A stretch of 45,160 nucleotides of DNA, taken from assembly GCA_964568735.1 (NCBI GenBank), contig CAZMRF010000039.1:1-45160 (forward strand), in the 5' to 3' direction. Below are positions 24,640-35,400 of the stretch, piece by piece. The position numbers and the translations under genes are program-made. Every line of letters begins with the position of its first letter. The first letter of the stretch is position 1. This stretch comes from CAZMRF01 sp964568735. Its GTDB lineage: Bacteria > Acidobacteriota > Polarisedimenticolia > JACPZX01. The notes beneath the pieces were generated by a model. That model had not been told where the DNA came from. It made no database searches and was given only the letters and a program-made list of their open reading frames with translations.

Positions 24640-25975
24640 GGCGGCGGAGCTCGCGGACAGGGCGGTCTCGGTTCTCTCGGAGATGCGCCTGGCGGGGGAA
24701 ATCTACCTGGAAGACACCTCGGCCACCGCGATCACCGTCGCGGCCGGGAAGCTCGAGAGCCTGGAGATGAAGGAGGAGCGTGGCGCCGGAATCCGGATCT
24801 TCGACCAGGGGCGGATCGGCTTCGCCTGCACTTCGGACCTCTCGGAGGCCGGCCTGCGGCGGGCCGCGGAGGCAGCCCGCGCGCTCGCCTCACTCACCGA
24901 TGCGGATCCGGCCAACCGGCTCCCGCGTCCCGCCCCTCCGGACGCACCGGAGGAGTCCCCCGAGGAGGCCGGACTGCTCGGGACGGAGACCTACCGGAAG
25001 ATCGCGCTCGCGCGCGCCATGGAGGACGCGGCGCGCGGCGTGGACAGGAGGGTCTCGAAGGTCCGCGAAGCGCGCTACGCCGACATCGTCGGAAGGGTCG
25101 AGGTCCGAGACACAGAGGGGTTCTCCCGGGGTGCCCCGTTCACGCGAATCTACGGATCGATCGATGTCGTGGCGGAAGAGGGCGGCTCGTCCCAGAGCGG
25201 AGCTGCCGGCGATTTCGCCCTCCGCTTCTCGGGGCTGGATCCCTTCAAGATCGGGAGAGAGGCGGCCCACAAGGCGCTGGACAAGCTGGGAGCCGGCCGG
25301 CCTCAGACCTGCACCGCGGACGTCGTCTTCGATCCGGCCACGGCCGCCGACCTGCTCCAGGCGTTCAGCCCCGCTCTCTCCGCCGAGCAGGTCCTGAAGG
25401 GGAAATCGTTCCTGGCAGGTCGGGTCGGTTCCAGGGTCGCCGCCGATGCGGTGACGCTGGTGGACGACGGGAGGTTCCCCGGGGCCGACAGGAGCTTCCC
25501 TTTCGACGGCGAAGGGGTATCCACGGGGAGAACCGTTCTCATCGAGCGCGGTTCGCTCCGGGGCTACCTGCACAATTCGAAGACCGCTGTGAAAGCGGGG
25601 ATTCACTCCACCGGGAACGCGGTGCGCTCTTCCTACATGGGAATCCCCAGGGTGGGCACGACGACGCTCCACCTGGTCCCTTCAGCCCGGCCTGCCGAAG
25701 CGATCGTCGCGAGCGTCAAGGACGGCTTCCGCATCACGGAGCTGATGGGGCTGCACACGATCGATCCCATCACGGGAGATTTCTCCCTCGGGGCTTCGGG
25801 AAGGCGCATCCGGGCGGGGATGCTGCAGGAGCCGGTCTGCGGCCTCGCCCTGGCCGGGAGCGTCGCCGCTTTCCTGAACGGAATTGCGGACGTGGGATCG
25901 GATCTCCGGCTCCTGCCCGGCTCCTCGGCGGGCTCGACGACACTCGTCCTGGGCCTCTTCATCGGCGGCACCTGA
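24632..25975 (+). CDS. tldE: TldE (PmbA) metalloprotease partner subunit
   Basis: Non-catalytic partner of TldD, 447 residues from GTG at 24632 (GTG at 24611 is an alternative). It lacks the HExxxH zinc motif, as expected. The family regions GEIYLEDTSATAITVAAGKL, DFALRFSGLDPFKIGREAA, VTLVDDGRFPGADRSFPFDG and GLHTIDPITGDFSLGASGRR are present, together with the C-terminal IADVGSDLRLLPG. It overlaps tldD by eight bases and is the last gene of the run that starts at 20985. A long inverted repeat follows 190 bp downstream. Confidence 0.94.
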   Translation: MIEAAELADRAVSVLSEMRLAGEIYLEDTSATAITVAAGKLESLEMKEERGAGIRIFDQGRIGFACTSDLSEAGLRRAAEAARALASLTDADPANRLPRPAPPDAPEESPEEAGLLGTETYRKIALARAMEDAARGVDRRVSKVREARYADIVGRVEVRDTEGFSRGAPFTRIYGSIDVVAEEGGSSQSGAAGDFALRFSGLDPFKIGREAAHKALDKLGAGRPQTCTADVVFDPATAADLLQAFSPALSAEQVLKGKSFLAGRVGSRVAADAVTLVDDGRFPGADRSFPFDGEGVSTGRTVLIERGSLRGYLHNSKTAVKAGIHSTGNAVRSSYMGIPRVGTTTLHLVPSARPAEAIVASVKDGFRITELMGLHTIDPITGDFSLGASGRRIRAGMLQEPVCGLALAGSVAAFLNGIADVGSDLRLLPGSSAGSTTLVLGLFIGGT

Positions 25976-26164
25976 CCCGTCATCCCCGGGGCTCCAACCT
26001 GATGCCGGACGGGTTCCGGTTGGTTCGAAATCGCCCGGAAGGTCCGGCGGGCGGCACGTTCACCCGGGCTGCCGGCCTCCCCCGAAATATGGCGAATCAG
26101 CATGAACTCCTGACTCGGGTGACAACCACGAAAGATCCGATTTTCGTGCACCACTGCGAAAGCA

Positions 26165-26216
26165 CGGCGGGGCGGCCTCCCTCCGTGAGATCCTCCGGAG
26201 TCTCCCCGCCCCGCCG
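26165..26216. terminator. Long inverted repeat after tldE, possible terminator
   Basis: CGGCGGGGCGG (26165-26175) pairs perfectly with CCGCCCCGCCG (26206-26216). Inside, CTCCG (26181-26185) pairs with CGGAG (26196-26200). No T-run follows, so it may stop transcription inefficiently, stabilise the 3' end, or act as an operator for the promoter 40 bp downstream. Confidence 0.45.
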
Positions 26217-26255
26217 GCCGGATCACCCGAAGGGCCGAAAAGAGATAAAAACTTG

Positions 26256-26284
26256 TTGACGCTCCCGGGGGGTCCCCGTATATT
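26256..26284 (+). promoter_or_regulatory. Strong sigma-70 promoter of the giant protease gene
   Basis: TTGACG (26256-26261) and TATATT (26279-26284), each five of six to consensus, separated by exactly 17 bases. The expected start is near 26291. This is one of the two best promoters in the window and serves a single gene. Confidence 0.8.
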
Positions 26285-26354
26285 ACGGCCACTTCGAAAG
26301 CTGTCTTGTCCGTTTCTGCGTGTGCAGAGGCCTGGTTTTATGCCTTTTTGCCAT

Positions 26355-26401
26355 CATGCGGGAGAGAACCTCGAGCGAGGATGCTGGTATCCCCGCGCAT
26401 G
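26355..26401 (+). promoter_or_regulatory. Structured 5' leader of the giant gene
   Basis: CATGCG (26355-26360) pairs with CGCATG (26396-26401), with a further GG/CC pairing past a bulge. Inside is CCTC-GAGC-GAGG (26369-26380). The stem ends 21 bases before the ATG, just ahead of the Shine-Dalgarno GGGAGGAGG. It may tune translation or mRNA stability. I do not recognise a known riboswitch consensus. Confidence 0.4.
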
Positions 26402-26422
26402 ACGCGTCACTGGGAGGAGGTC

Positions 26423-29400
26423 ATGTTGAGAAGCAGGATTCCCGTCACGTTTCTGAAGGGAGCCCTCGGCCTGAGTCTGGCGGTACTACTGGTCGCACCG
26501 GTCGCGGTCCTCTGGTCGGGATCGTTTGGCCGTGTGGACGAGCCGGGGTCAGGGCGACAGCCCATTCCATCCGTAGGCGGCCCGAGCGGCGAGGTGATGC
26601 CGAGCTGGTGGGTCGAGCAGGAAGTGGAATGGATGCAGAAGAACAAGCGCCGCTTCTACGGGCGGGGAGCCGACTTCTGGCCGGAAGAGATGGGCAAGCG
26701 GCAGCTCGGGACGGTGGACCCGTCCGAGAACGGCTCGCCGAACGTCATCCACCTGCCCGGTGGAAAGGGATCCTTCCACGCCACGGAAGGGGCGCCGAGC
26801 CTGCCCCCGGGGCTGATGAAGGAGAAGAACGGGCCGGTGAGGGCGCGAGGGGAGTATTTCATCGCGCAGTTGAGCGCAGGGTACCTGAAGGGCAAGACGA
26901 GCCAGGAAGTGCGCAGCATGATTCAGGGGCTGGGCGCGCAGGTACTGGACGTGGTCCCGAACAACGCATTCCTCCTCCGCGTGAAGGGGCCGCAGGCGCG
27001 TCAGCAGGTGCTGAGCTCAGCGAACTTCCAGTTCGTGGATGCCTATCACCCGGCGTACAAGATCGACCGGCGGGTGGGCAGCCAGAAGCTCTTGAGCCCG
27101 GAGCGGGCGGCGAGCGGGACGCTGAGTCTCGTGGTGCGCTCGCACAGGGGAGCAGATCCCACCGAGCTTCGCGCGGACATCGAGCGCGCGGGCGGGACGA
27201 TCACGCACGGACAGAGCTTCAACGGACGCGAGATCATGGGTGTTGAGATCGAGAAGGCAGACCTGTTCAAGCTGGCGAAGGTGGATGACCTCTACCTGAT
27301 CCAGGAGAAGACGGGGCTGAACGACAGGATGCTGAACACCTCGCTGCAGACGGAGGTGGGACGCGTCCTCGACGAGAGGCAGCAGGGCGGGTTCGTGCGG
27401 CCCTATACGAACGCCGGGATCGACGGCGGGGGCATCTACGCGACGGACCCGAACAGCGTTCCCGCGGGATGCAACGCGGCGAACATACCGTTCGACCCGG
27501 CGGTGGGAACGGTGGACCCGAACTGCTTCACGGTGCAGCCGCAGTTCATCGGGCTGATCGACAACGGGATATCGCTGGACTCCTCGCCTCTGGCGCACAA
27601 CCAGACCTCACCGTGCATCGGCTCGTGCGGTACGGCGAACCAGATCACGGGGGTAGGGATCACGCACCGGAAGGTGGAGACGTACGTACGCTCGAGGGAC
27701 CTGAACAACGACGGGACCTTCGAGGACGCGACGGCGGAAGGAGACGGGCTGTCGTGCGACTCGATCTCGGCGGGTGGTGACACGCACGGCCAGATCGTGA
27801 CCTCGGTGATGAACGGCAACCCGACGGGCGGTCCGTTCGGGCTGGGGATCACGTGGGACGCGCAGGGTGTGTCGAACCAGTTCGTGGCGTTCTTCAACGA
27901 CGAGAACGAGCGGAAACTCAGCGGAGACGGGCAGGCGCGCGGAGCGCGGCTGCTGTTCATCGACGCGAACGGCACGGGCGTGGCGCCGACGGGAGCACCG
28001 GCGTGCGCGACGAACCTGCTGAGCGACGTGGACACCGGGGTATCGGTGATCGACGACGTCGAGGCACTGATCTACCGCAGAGACCTGAGCCTGGCGAACA
28101 GCTCGCTGCACGCGAGAGGGGCGAAGATCGTGGTGCTGCCCTTCGGTGCACCGACTGACTTCGACACGGACGTCGACAACGGACACAACACGTACGCGGG
28201 CGACGCGGCGGACCTGGACTCGCTGCTGTTCTCGAACCGGCGTGTGCTGGTGGCGGTGGCCTCCGGCAACGACGGAGCGAACGAGAACACGGGTGCTGAC
28301 AGGGACCCGTTCGTGCCGACGGACCCGAACGACACGTTCACGGCGGCGGACATCCAGATCCAGGATCTGGCCTCAGGGAAGAACCCGGTCGTGGTCGGGA
28401 TGAACCAGACCGACACGCTGGAGGTCTCCCTGATCGCGACCGACCAGACGGAGTACATCGTCAACGCCTCGTCGAAGGGGCCGGCGACGTTCGCGTCGCT
28501 CCGGATAGCTCCCTTTGTAATGGCACCGGGCAACGAGCCGGCGCGCGGTGGTGGAGGCTTCGAGGGCTCCTACTCGGGCGGCAACGGCGACTCGCTGGTG
28601 GCGTTGCAGTCGTTCGACAACGAGCAGGACTCGGCCGAGGGCGTCGAGAACGTCCGTCACCACAAGAAGACGGGGACGTCGTACTCGACGGGCAAGGTGG
28701 CCGGAGCGGCGGCGCAGATCCGCGAGTGGTTCAGCGAGGGGTACTACCCGAACGGTGACGCCACGGTCTCCAAGCGCGTCTCGGACGTGAGCGGATCGCT
28801 GGTGAAGGCAGTCATCGCGGGATCGACCGACTGGGCAACGTCGGGACCGCTGATCGCGAGCTGCGTGAACCGTCCCTGCATCGAGCAGGGCTTCGGCAAG
28901 GTCGAGCTGGCGAACATCCTGCCGCTGGCGACCTACACCGATACGCGGCGTCCGCGTGACAAGAGCAACCAGACGAACGAGCCGACGCTGCCGAGGAACC
29001 TCCTGGTCGCCGACGAGTACTTCGACGGCGGGCTGGGCATCGGCGTCATCGGATCGGGCGAGACGAAGGAGTTCGAGTTCGACGTGGAACACGGCGGACA
29101 GGACGTCCGCGCGGTACTGAGCTGGTATGACGCGGAGAGCGAGCTGCTCGTCAACGACCTGGACCTCGAGGTCGTCGACGGGGACTACGACGGCACGGAA
29201 GGGTTCGACCTCGCCTACGGGTATCCCTTCGGCGGGTCGGGCTCGTGCAATGCCTTCGGCGGCGCTCCCACATACCCGACGCAGTGCGGCCGCTGCACGA
29301 TCGCGTCGCTTCCGAACCCGGATGCGGCCTACTTCGACCCGAACGGGACGAACCCGTACATCCGCCGGATCCTGGGCAACCAGCTCAAGGTCCAGAACCA

Positions 29401-32400
29401 GTACTCGGACCGGGGGCAGTGCGTGACCGCAACGGGGGCGCTCGACCCGGCCGATCCGCGAAGCGTCAGGGACACGAAGAACACGACGGAGATGGTCCAC
29501 ATCTGGACGGCCCATCCCTTCGCGAACCTGATCCTGGGCTCCCGCCGCGGGACGCTCAGCGACGGTCACTACAAGGCGGTCGTGTCGTGGACGAGCGGTC
29601 TCGGCACGGCGGTCGGAGCGCCGGACGCACCGTGTGTCAGCGGTGGAGCGAACGGCACCATCAGCACCCCATTGTCGGGTGATGACCACGTGCTCACGGC
29701 CAACGGGAAGCAGTACATCGCTTCGGGGACGGGTACAGTCGCCTGCGGCACCTACTCGGGAACGCTCGTCGGAGACGACGTGCAACTCGTCGGAGACGGC
29801 CTGATCGCGCAGCCCTTCGCCCTGATCGTCTCAGGGGCCCTGAGCTGGACGGGCAACACGTCGCCCTCGTCGATCTCGCTGGACAAGGAAGCCTACGACT
29901 GCTCGGACACGTCGTTGAGAGTGACGGTGGCCGAGAACGACACGAGCTCGCTGAACGACCGTCGAACCGACGCGAGGCTCGGGACGCGAGTCGAGGTCCT
30001 GAACTCGCTCGGCGCCGTGGTGGACACGGAGGGGGGGATCACCTTCAACTACACGGTGACGGTGGACCCGCAGTTCGGAGAGCCGGCGAGGAACCCCTCG
30101 ATCTTCCGGCCCTGGACGCGGATGAGCTCGACGTCGAACTCCGTGCGGGTTCAGTACATCGGCGGCCTGACGAACCCGCTGGGCGGACCGCGCAAGCCCG
30201 TCAACAACAACGGGATGGTGGAGGTGTCGAACGGAAATACCATTCGTGCGACCTACACCGACCCGACGGACGGGACGGACACGGACCGGACAACGGCGCC
30301 CGTGCGGTGCGAGCCGAAGGTGACGCCCGGATTCGTGATCCTGGCGATCGAGAACACCAAGCAGAAGTTCATCGGTGGCGGTTGCGACTACGGCCGCACG
30401 ATCGCTCTGCGAGGCGACTTCAACCTGGATGCCGGTGAAAGGCTGCAGTACCAGGTTCACTTCAACAACCACACGGGGGCCGAGCTTCGCGGAGTGAAGG
30501 CGACGCTGAGCTGCAGCAACGATGCGGCGGGGACACCCTCGAGCAACCCGTGCCAGTACATCCACATCATCGACCCGGTCAACACGCTGGGCCGCATCCC
30601 GTACAGCCGGGAGAGCGCGGCGACGTGGAACATCGATGTCGACGAGGCGGTGGTGAACCTCGCGACGGCGAACCGGGTGGTTTTCCTCGACGTGGCGTTC
30701 AGCACGACGAGCACGGATGACGGCGGCACGATCGCGACGCAGGGCTTCCGCTTCCGTGAAGCGCTGCAGGCAGACAACGACATTCGCTACTACAGCAGCG
30801 ACAAGCCCTCGGGCGGGTCGCAGTTCAAGGACTACAACCGCAACGGGATCATCGACCTTGCGGAGTTCAACAACGGCGGACCCCGCGAGGGGCTGGAGAT
30901 CCGCAACTACGGCACCTGGTTCGGAACGCCGAACCAGGCCCTGGCGGATCCGAACGGGACGTGCCCTGGCGGGTGCGTGCCGTTCAACTTCGACCTCAAC
31001 AACGGCGGGTTCACGAGCTTCCTGACAGCCGACAGCATCCCGGGGCCCGGGTATCCGACGGGGACTCAGGGATGGTTCCACAGCCTCGGTGGAGCTTGCG
31101 GGTGGCAGACGCAGGCGGCGGGCTCCGGAGCGGTCGGCGGGAAGGGTGCGTGGCACGCCGGCGGCGGCCCGGTGGGAGCGGTGGGGAGCAACTGCCCCGA
31201 GTACGTCTCGCCGAGCGACTCGACCGACGGGAACACGAACAACTTCGTGAGCTTCATGCTGTGGTCACCGGTGTTCAACAAGTCCAATCCGGGGCTCGAT
31301 GCCCGCGGCTTCTCCTTCGACGTGAGGGCCGAGGGTCTCTCCTGGAACGGCAACGAGGAGCTGGCGAACAACGCAGCTTCGATAACTCTCAACATCGACA
31401 TGAAGCTGGCTGAGGGCGCGGACGACGGCGAGCCGACGGTGCTCGGCACCAGCTACGCCTACCGGCCGATCACGACCATCTCGGGCCCACGGACGAGCGC
31501 GGCCAACAGCGCCGGGCGATTCGGCCCGACCTTCAATCCAGACGCGATCTTCCCGTCGGGCGACGAGGTGGGCATCGCAAGCCCGCTCGCTTCGTATGAC
31601 CCGACGAACTTCGTGGCGAGGCCGCTGATGCCCTACCCGGCGGCGGATGCCGACCCGAACGCGGCCGGCTTCCAGAGCGACCAGAGGATCCAGACCTCCG
31701 GGAACCTCTGCGGCAACCTCTCCATACCGGTGGGCAAGCCCTGCCGCGTGGTCGGGTTCACGACGCCCGAGGGCCCGATCCGCAACCGCCTCGTCGAGAC
31801 GGGCGGCTCCTACGAGGACTTCCGCGGAGCTTCTGGTGAGAAGCACCAGTTCGAGTTCCAGTGGTTCCTCAGCGAGGGTGGTGCCTCCTCGACGCACGAC
31901 GGGTACACGATGGACGACGTCGTCTGGGAGTGGTCGGAGCAGCATCCGGCCGACCAGTTGAGCTTCGTCGGCGGTGACTGCTCACTGGACAACGTGGGCG
32001 GCGGCTTCGGGGTCACCTGCGTCTCCAACACATGCGTAGGTGGAGTCCGAAACGGTCTGTTCTGCAGCTCCCTAGCCGGCAACTCCGGAGCGGACGACTG
32101 CCGTGACAACATCGCGGAAGGAGTGTGCACCGCGGGCGTCTGCACGGCGGGCCTTCGCGGCAAGTCCTGCCCGGGTATCTCGGCCATCGCCAACAACCTG
32201 TGCGACGTGGGCCGGTGCCTCGCGGGTAACACGGAGCTGGGCTGCGGGACGTCGGACCCGAACGCGGCCGTCAGCACGGCCAACGCCGTGTGCAACCGTG
32301 CGACGAACGACTGCGACGCGATCCCATTCCGCGTCTCGGCCATCAACACTCTGGACGGCACGGCGGTCACGGCGAGGCCGTGCGCGATCATCAACTTCAA

Positions 32401-35400
32401 CCGGGAGTTCACCTACGACTGCATCGGGGCCCTCGACGTCACGGTACAGGACGAGACGCCGAAGGTCGTGAGCACGATCCCGGGCATGTGCACGGCATTG
32501 GTCTGCATGTCGGGCCACGTTGGCGACGCTTGCACGGTCAACGCCAACTGCGACGTTCGCCAGATAACGGTGAACGGGCGGACGCCGGCGGCCGGTGAGC
32601 CCCTCGGAGAGGACTTCATCCTCGACGAGACGGCGAACGGGTCGAGCATCTTCACGGGCAGCGTCCCCTACAGCTCGCTGCAGAACACGGTGGGTGCGGT
32701 CTTCGTCAATGCCAACCCGGGAGACAACTTCAACATCTTCGTCTCCTACGACGACCCGGAGTGCGACCAGGACCGGGACGCGAAGACGGGAGAGACGGGC
32801 TTCCTGGATGTGGACGGCGACGGAGTGAAGAACTTCGGAGCCGACAACATCTCGGGCGACCAGGACCCGGTCAAGAGCTACATCACGGGCGGGCCGGTCA
32901 GCGACGACGACAGCTGTTTCATCGTCTCGAACGCCACGGACGTCTACAACCCGGCGGCGGTGGCCCAGCTCGACCTGAACGGCGACGGTCTGGTCACGGT
33001 GACCGACTGCGTCGTCGACCCGAACCACAACGAGAGCGGTCAGTGCGACTGGGACTCGGACGGTTGGGGCGACATCTGCGACAACTGCCCGAAGGCCGCG
33101 AACAACAACCAGCTCGACTCGGACAACGACGGCGTCGGCGAAGCGTGCGAGGTGACGGACATCGACGGTGACGGTATCGACAACACGGTGGATACCTGCC
33201 CGACGGTCTCCAACGCCTCGGACCAGTCGGTGGACCCCGGAACCAGGTGCAACAGCTCGAGCCTGGCCGAGGACTGGGACGCGGACGGGTTCACGAACAA
33301 CGTGGACAACTGCCCGAACTCGGACGACCTCACCGAAGAGGATCCGAACGGCGGTACGCGGCCGCACCATTGCAACGGCTCGGTGGGCCATGCGCTTTGC
33401 TACAACCCGGACCAGAGAGACCAGGACAACGACAGCATCGGCGACGTCTGCGACGAAGAGGATCTCGACGACGACAACGTCTTCAACGCCCTGGACAACT
33501 GCGCGACCGTGTACAACCCGGCGGATCCGGCCTTCCAGGTCCAGACGGACTCGGACGGTGACGCCTTCGGCGACGACGGCTCGGGCAGCGACTCGGTGGG
33601 CCACTGCGTGGGCGGACCGAACGTGGGCAAGCTGTGCACCCAGATCGGAACGGGTGTGGGCTGCGGCACGGGCGGCTTCTGCGTGCAGTTCGCCGACCGG
33701 TACTGCGACCCCGACTCCGCCGACGACAACAACGACGCGACGCCGGACGACGGCGTGGCCTTCACGACGGAGATCAACTGCAACTGGAACCCGGGTGGGA
33801 TCCAGGGTCATCCGCAGGCTGAGCTCGCCAGCATCGCGCTGGCGGCCGTGGCCGTCGCGGATGACGGAACGGCGGACTTCATCTGTGTCAGCGGCGACCC
33901 GAACCCGAACAACAACCCGCTGACCCCGGAGCCCTGCCCCGACGCCAACCCGAACACCTTCCTCGCGGAGACGGACCCGAACCTGCGCCGTGCCGCCATC
34001 GGAGTGACGGGGACGACGCTGGACAATCGGTGCTCGATCGATCCGAACATCGTGGGCGATTGTGAGCCGGTGCCTGACGGCGTCGTGGACCCGGGTGAGA
34101 TCTCGAACGTGCAGGTCACCGTGGCCAACGCCACGCAGGACATCACGGGCGCGGGCCGCACCCTCACGAACGTCGAGATCGGTCTCAACACGGAGTCCCC
34201 GACGATCGGCTGCATCACGAAGGGGTCGACCTTCATCGGGACCTTCCCGGCGGGGGCCACGATCCAGACGGCTCCGGGTAAACTGCAGTTCATCGCGGAC
34301 CCGAACAACGCGGTCTCGACGGTGGCGAAGTTCGCGGAAGCGACCTTCAATGTGACGATCCGCGGCGATGAGATCCAGGGCTACCTGATCGCGCAGACCT
34401 TCAAGGCGACGCTCGACAGTGACTCGATCGTGTTCCCGCAGATCGCCTCGAACTGCGGAGTTGGTGCGGTACACGCTCTGTCCGCAGCTCACTCCGCCAG
34501 CGGCGTCCTCTGCGAGGACTTCGACACCGACCGCAACGGGAACGGCGTCGCCGGCAACTTCAGCCGGCTGCCGGTCTCGATCTCGGGCGGCGACCCGCTA
34601 CTGGCCTTCGGCGACCCGAACGACGACGTCCTCGGGTACACCGTGGATGGTGGTACCCCGCCGACGGGCGTAAGCGGGCTGATCTGCTCGTCGGACCCAG
34701 GGCCCGTCACGGCCCTGACCTGCCATCCGGTGCCCAGCGAGAACGACTGGCACATGCACAGCGCCTTCGAGGGCTGTGACAACACGGGCACCGCGGCCAG
34801 CCTGAACAGCTACGACGGCGGCGACGCGCAATTCGACAGCACGTGCGCACCGGGCGAGAAGGCTCACAGCGGCTTCCGCTCGATGAGCATGGGACGGCAC
34901 CTCAACGCGACCGACACGACCTTCGACACCTACAGGTGGCGCCAGACGTCGGCCTTCATCCTGGATCCCGTCAACCTCGGGACGAACAGCCTGCTCGAGT
35001 TCTGGCACGCCATCAGCGTCAATGACTACCGTCAGGGCATCAACGCGGGACTGACCCTCGCCGGCGGGCAGGTTCAGATGAGCCTGTTCAATGCCGGCAC
35101 GGGCCTGTACGAGCCGTGGGAGCGCCTGGCGGCATCTCAGAACAACTATGCGGTTATCGACCAGGAAGCCTTCACGATCTGCGAGTTCGACCCAGGCGAT
35201 GACAAGCTCCCGCCGCTCAACGAGACAATGTGCGGCGGGCAGCCCCAGTGGTCGTTCATGGGCGATATCTACGGATCCAGCCTGGTGTGCAGCGGGTCCG
35301 CAAGCGACAGCGACACGCACGTTGATCCTCAGGGAGACTGCGGAGACGCGACGAACAAGACCGTGGTTTCCTCCTGTCAGTGGGTCACGAGCCCGACCTG

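Larger units (their letters stand above)
25976..26422. other. 447-bp gap holding an inverted repeat, promoter and leader of the giant gene
   Basis: No gene is seen here. The first 110 bp have no clear feature. A relatively AT-rich stretch (about 26085-26160) precedes a long inverted repeat (26165-26216), a strong promoter (26256-26284) and a leader of about 130 bases with a stable stem (26355-26401). The reading frame of the giant gene stays open upstream to 26306, but that part lacks a Shine-Dalgarno. Confidence 0.7.

Noticed and set aside
26025..26060. GGTTCGAAATC resembling a tRNA T-arm
   Set aside because: No matching acceptor stem, anticodon arm or CCA-end context around it.
26306..26422. 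Upstream extension of the giant protein to 26306
   Set aside because: No Shine-Dalgarno there, while ATG 26423 has GGGAGGAGG and begins the signal peptide; the upstream part folds as a leader.
32072..34492. 806-codon open frame on the minus strand inside the giant gene
   Set aside because: Arg/Val/Asp-rich composition without domains, antisense to recognisable TSP3-like repeats; long antisense frames are expected from biased third positions in GC-rich genes.
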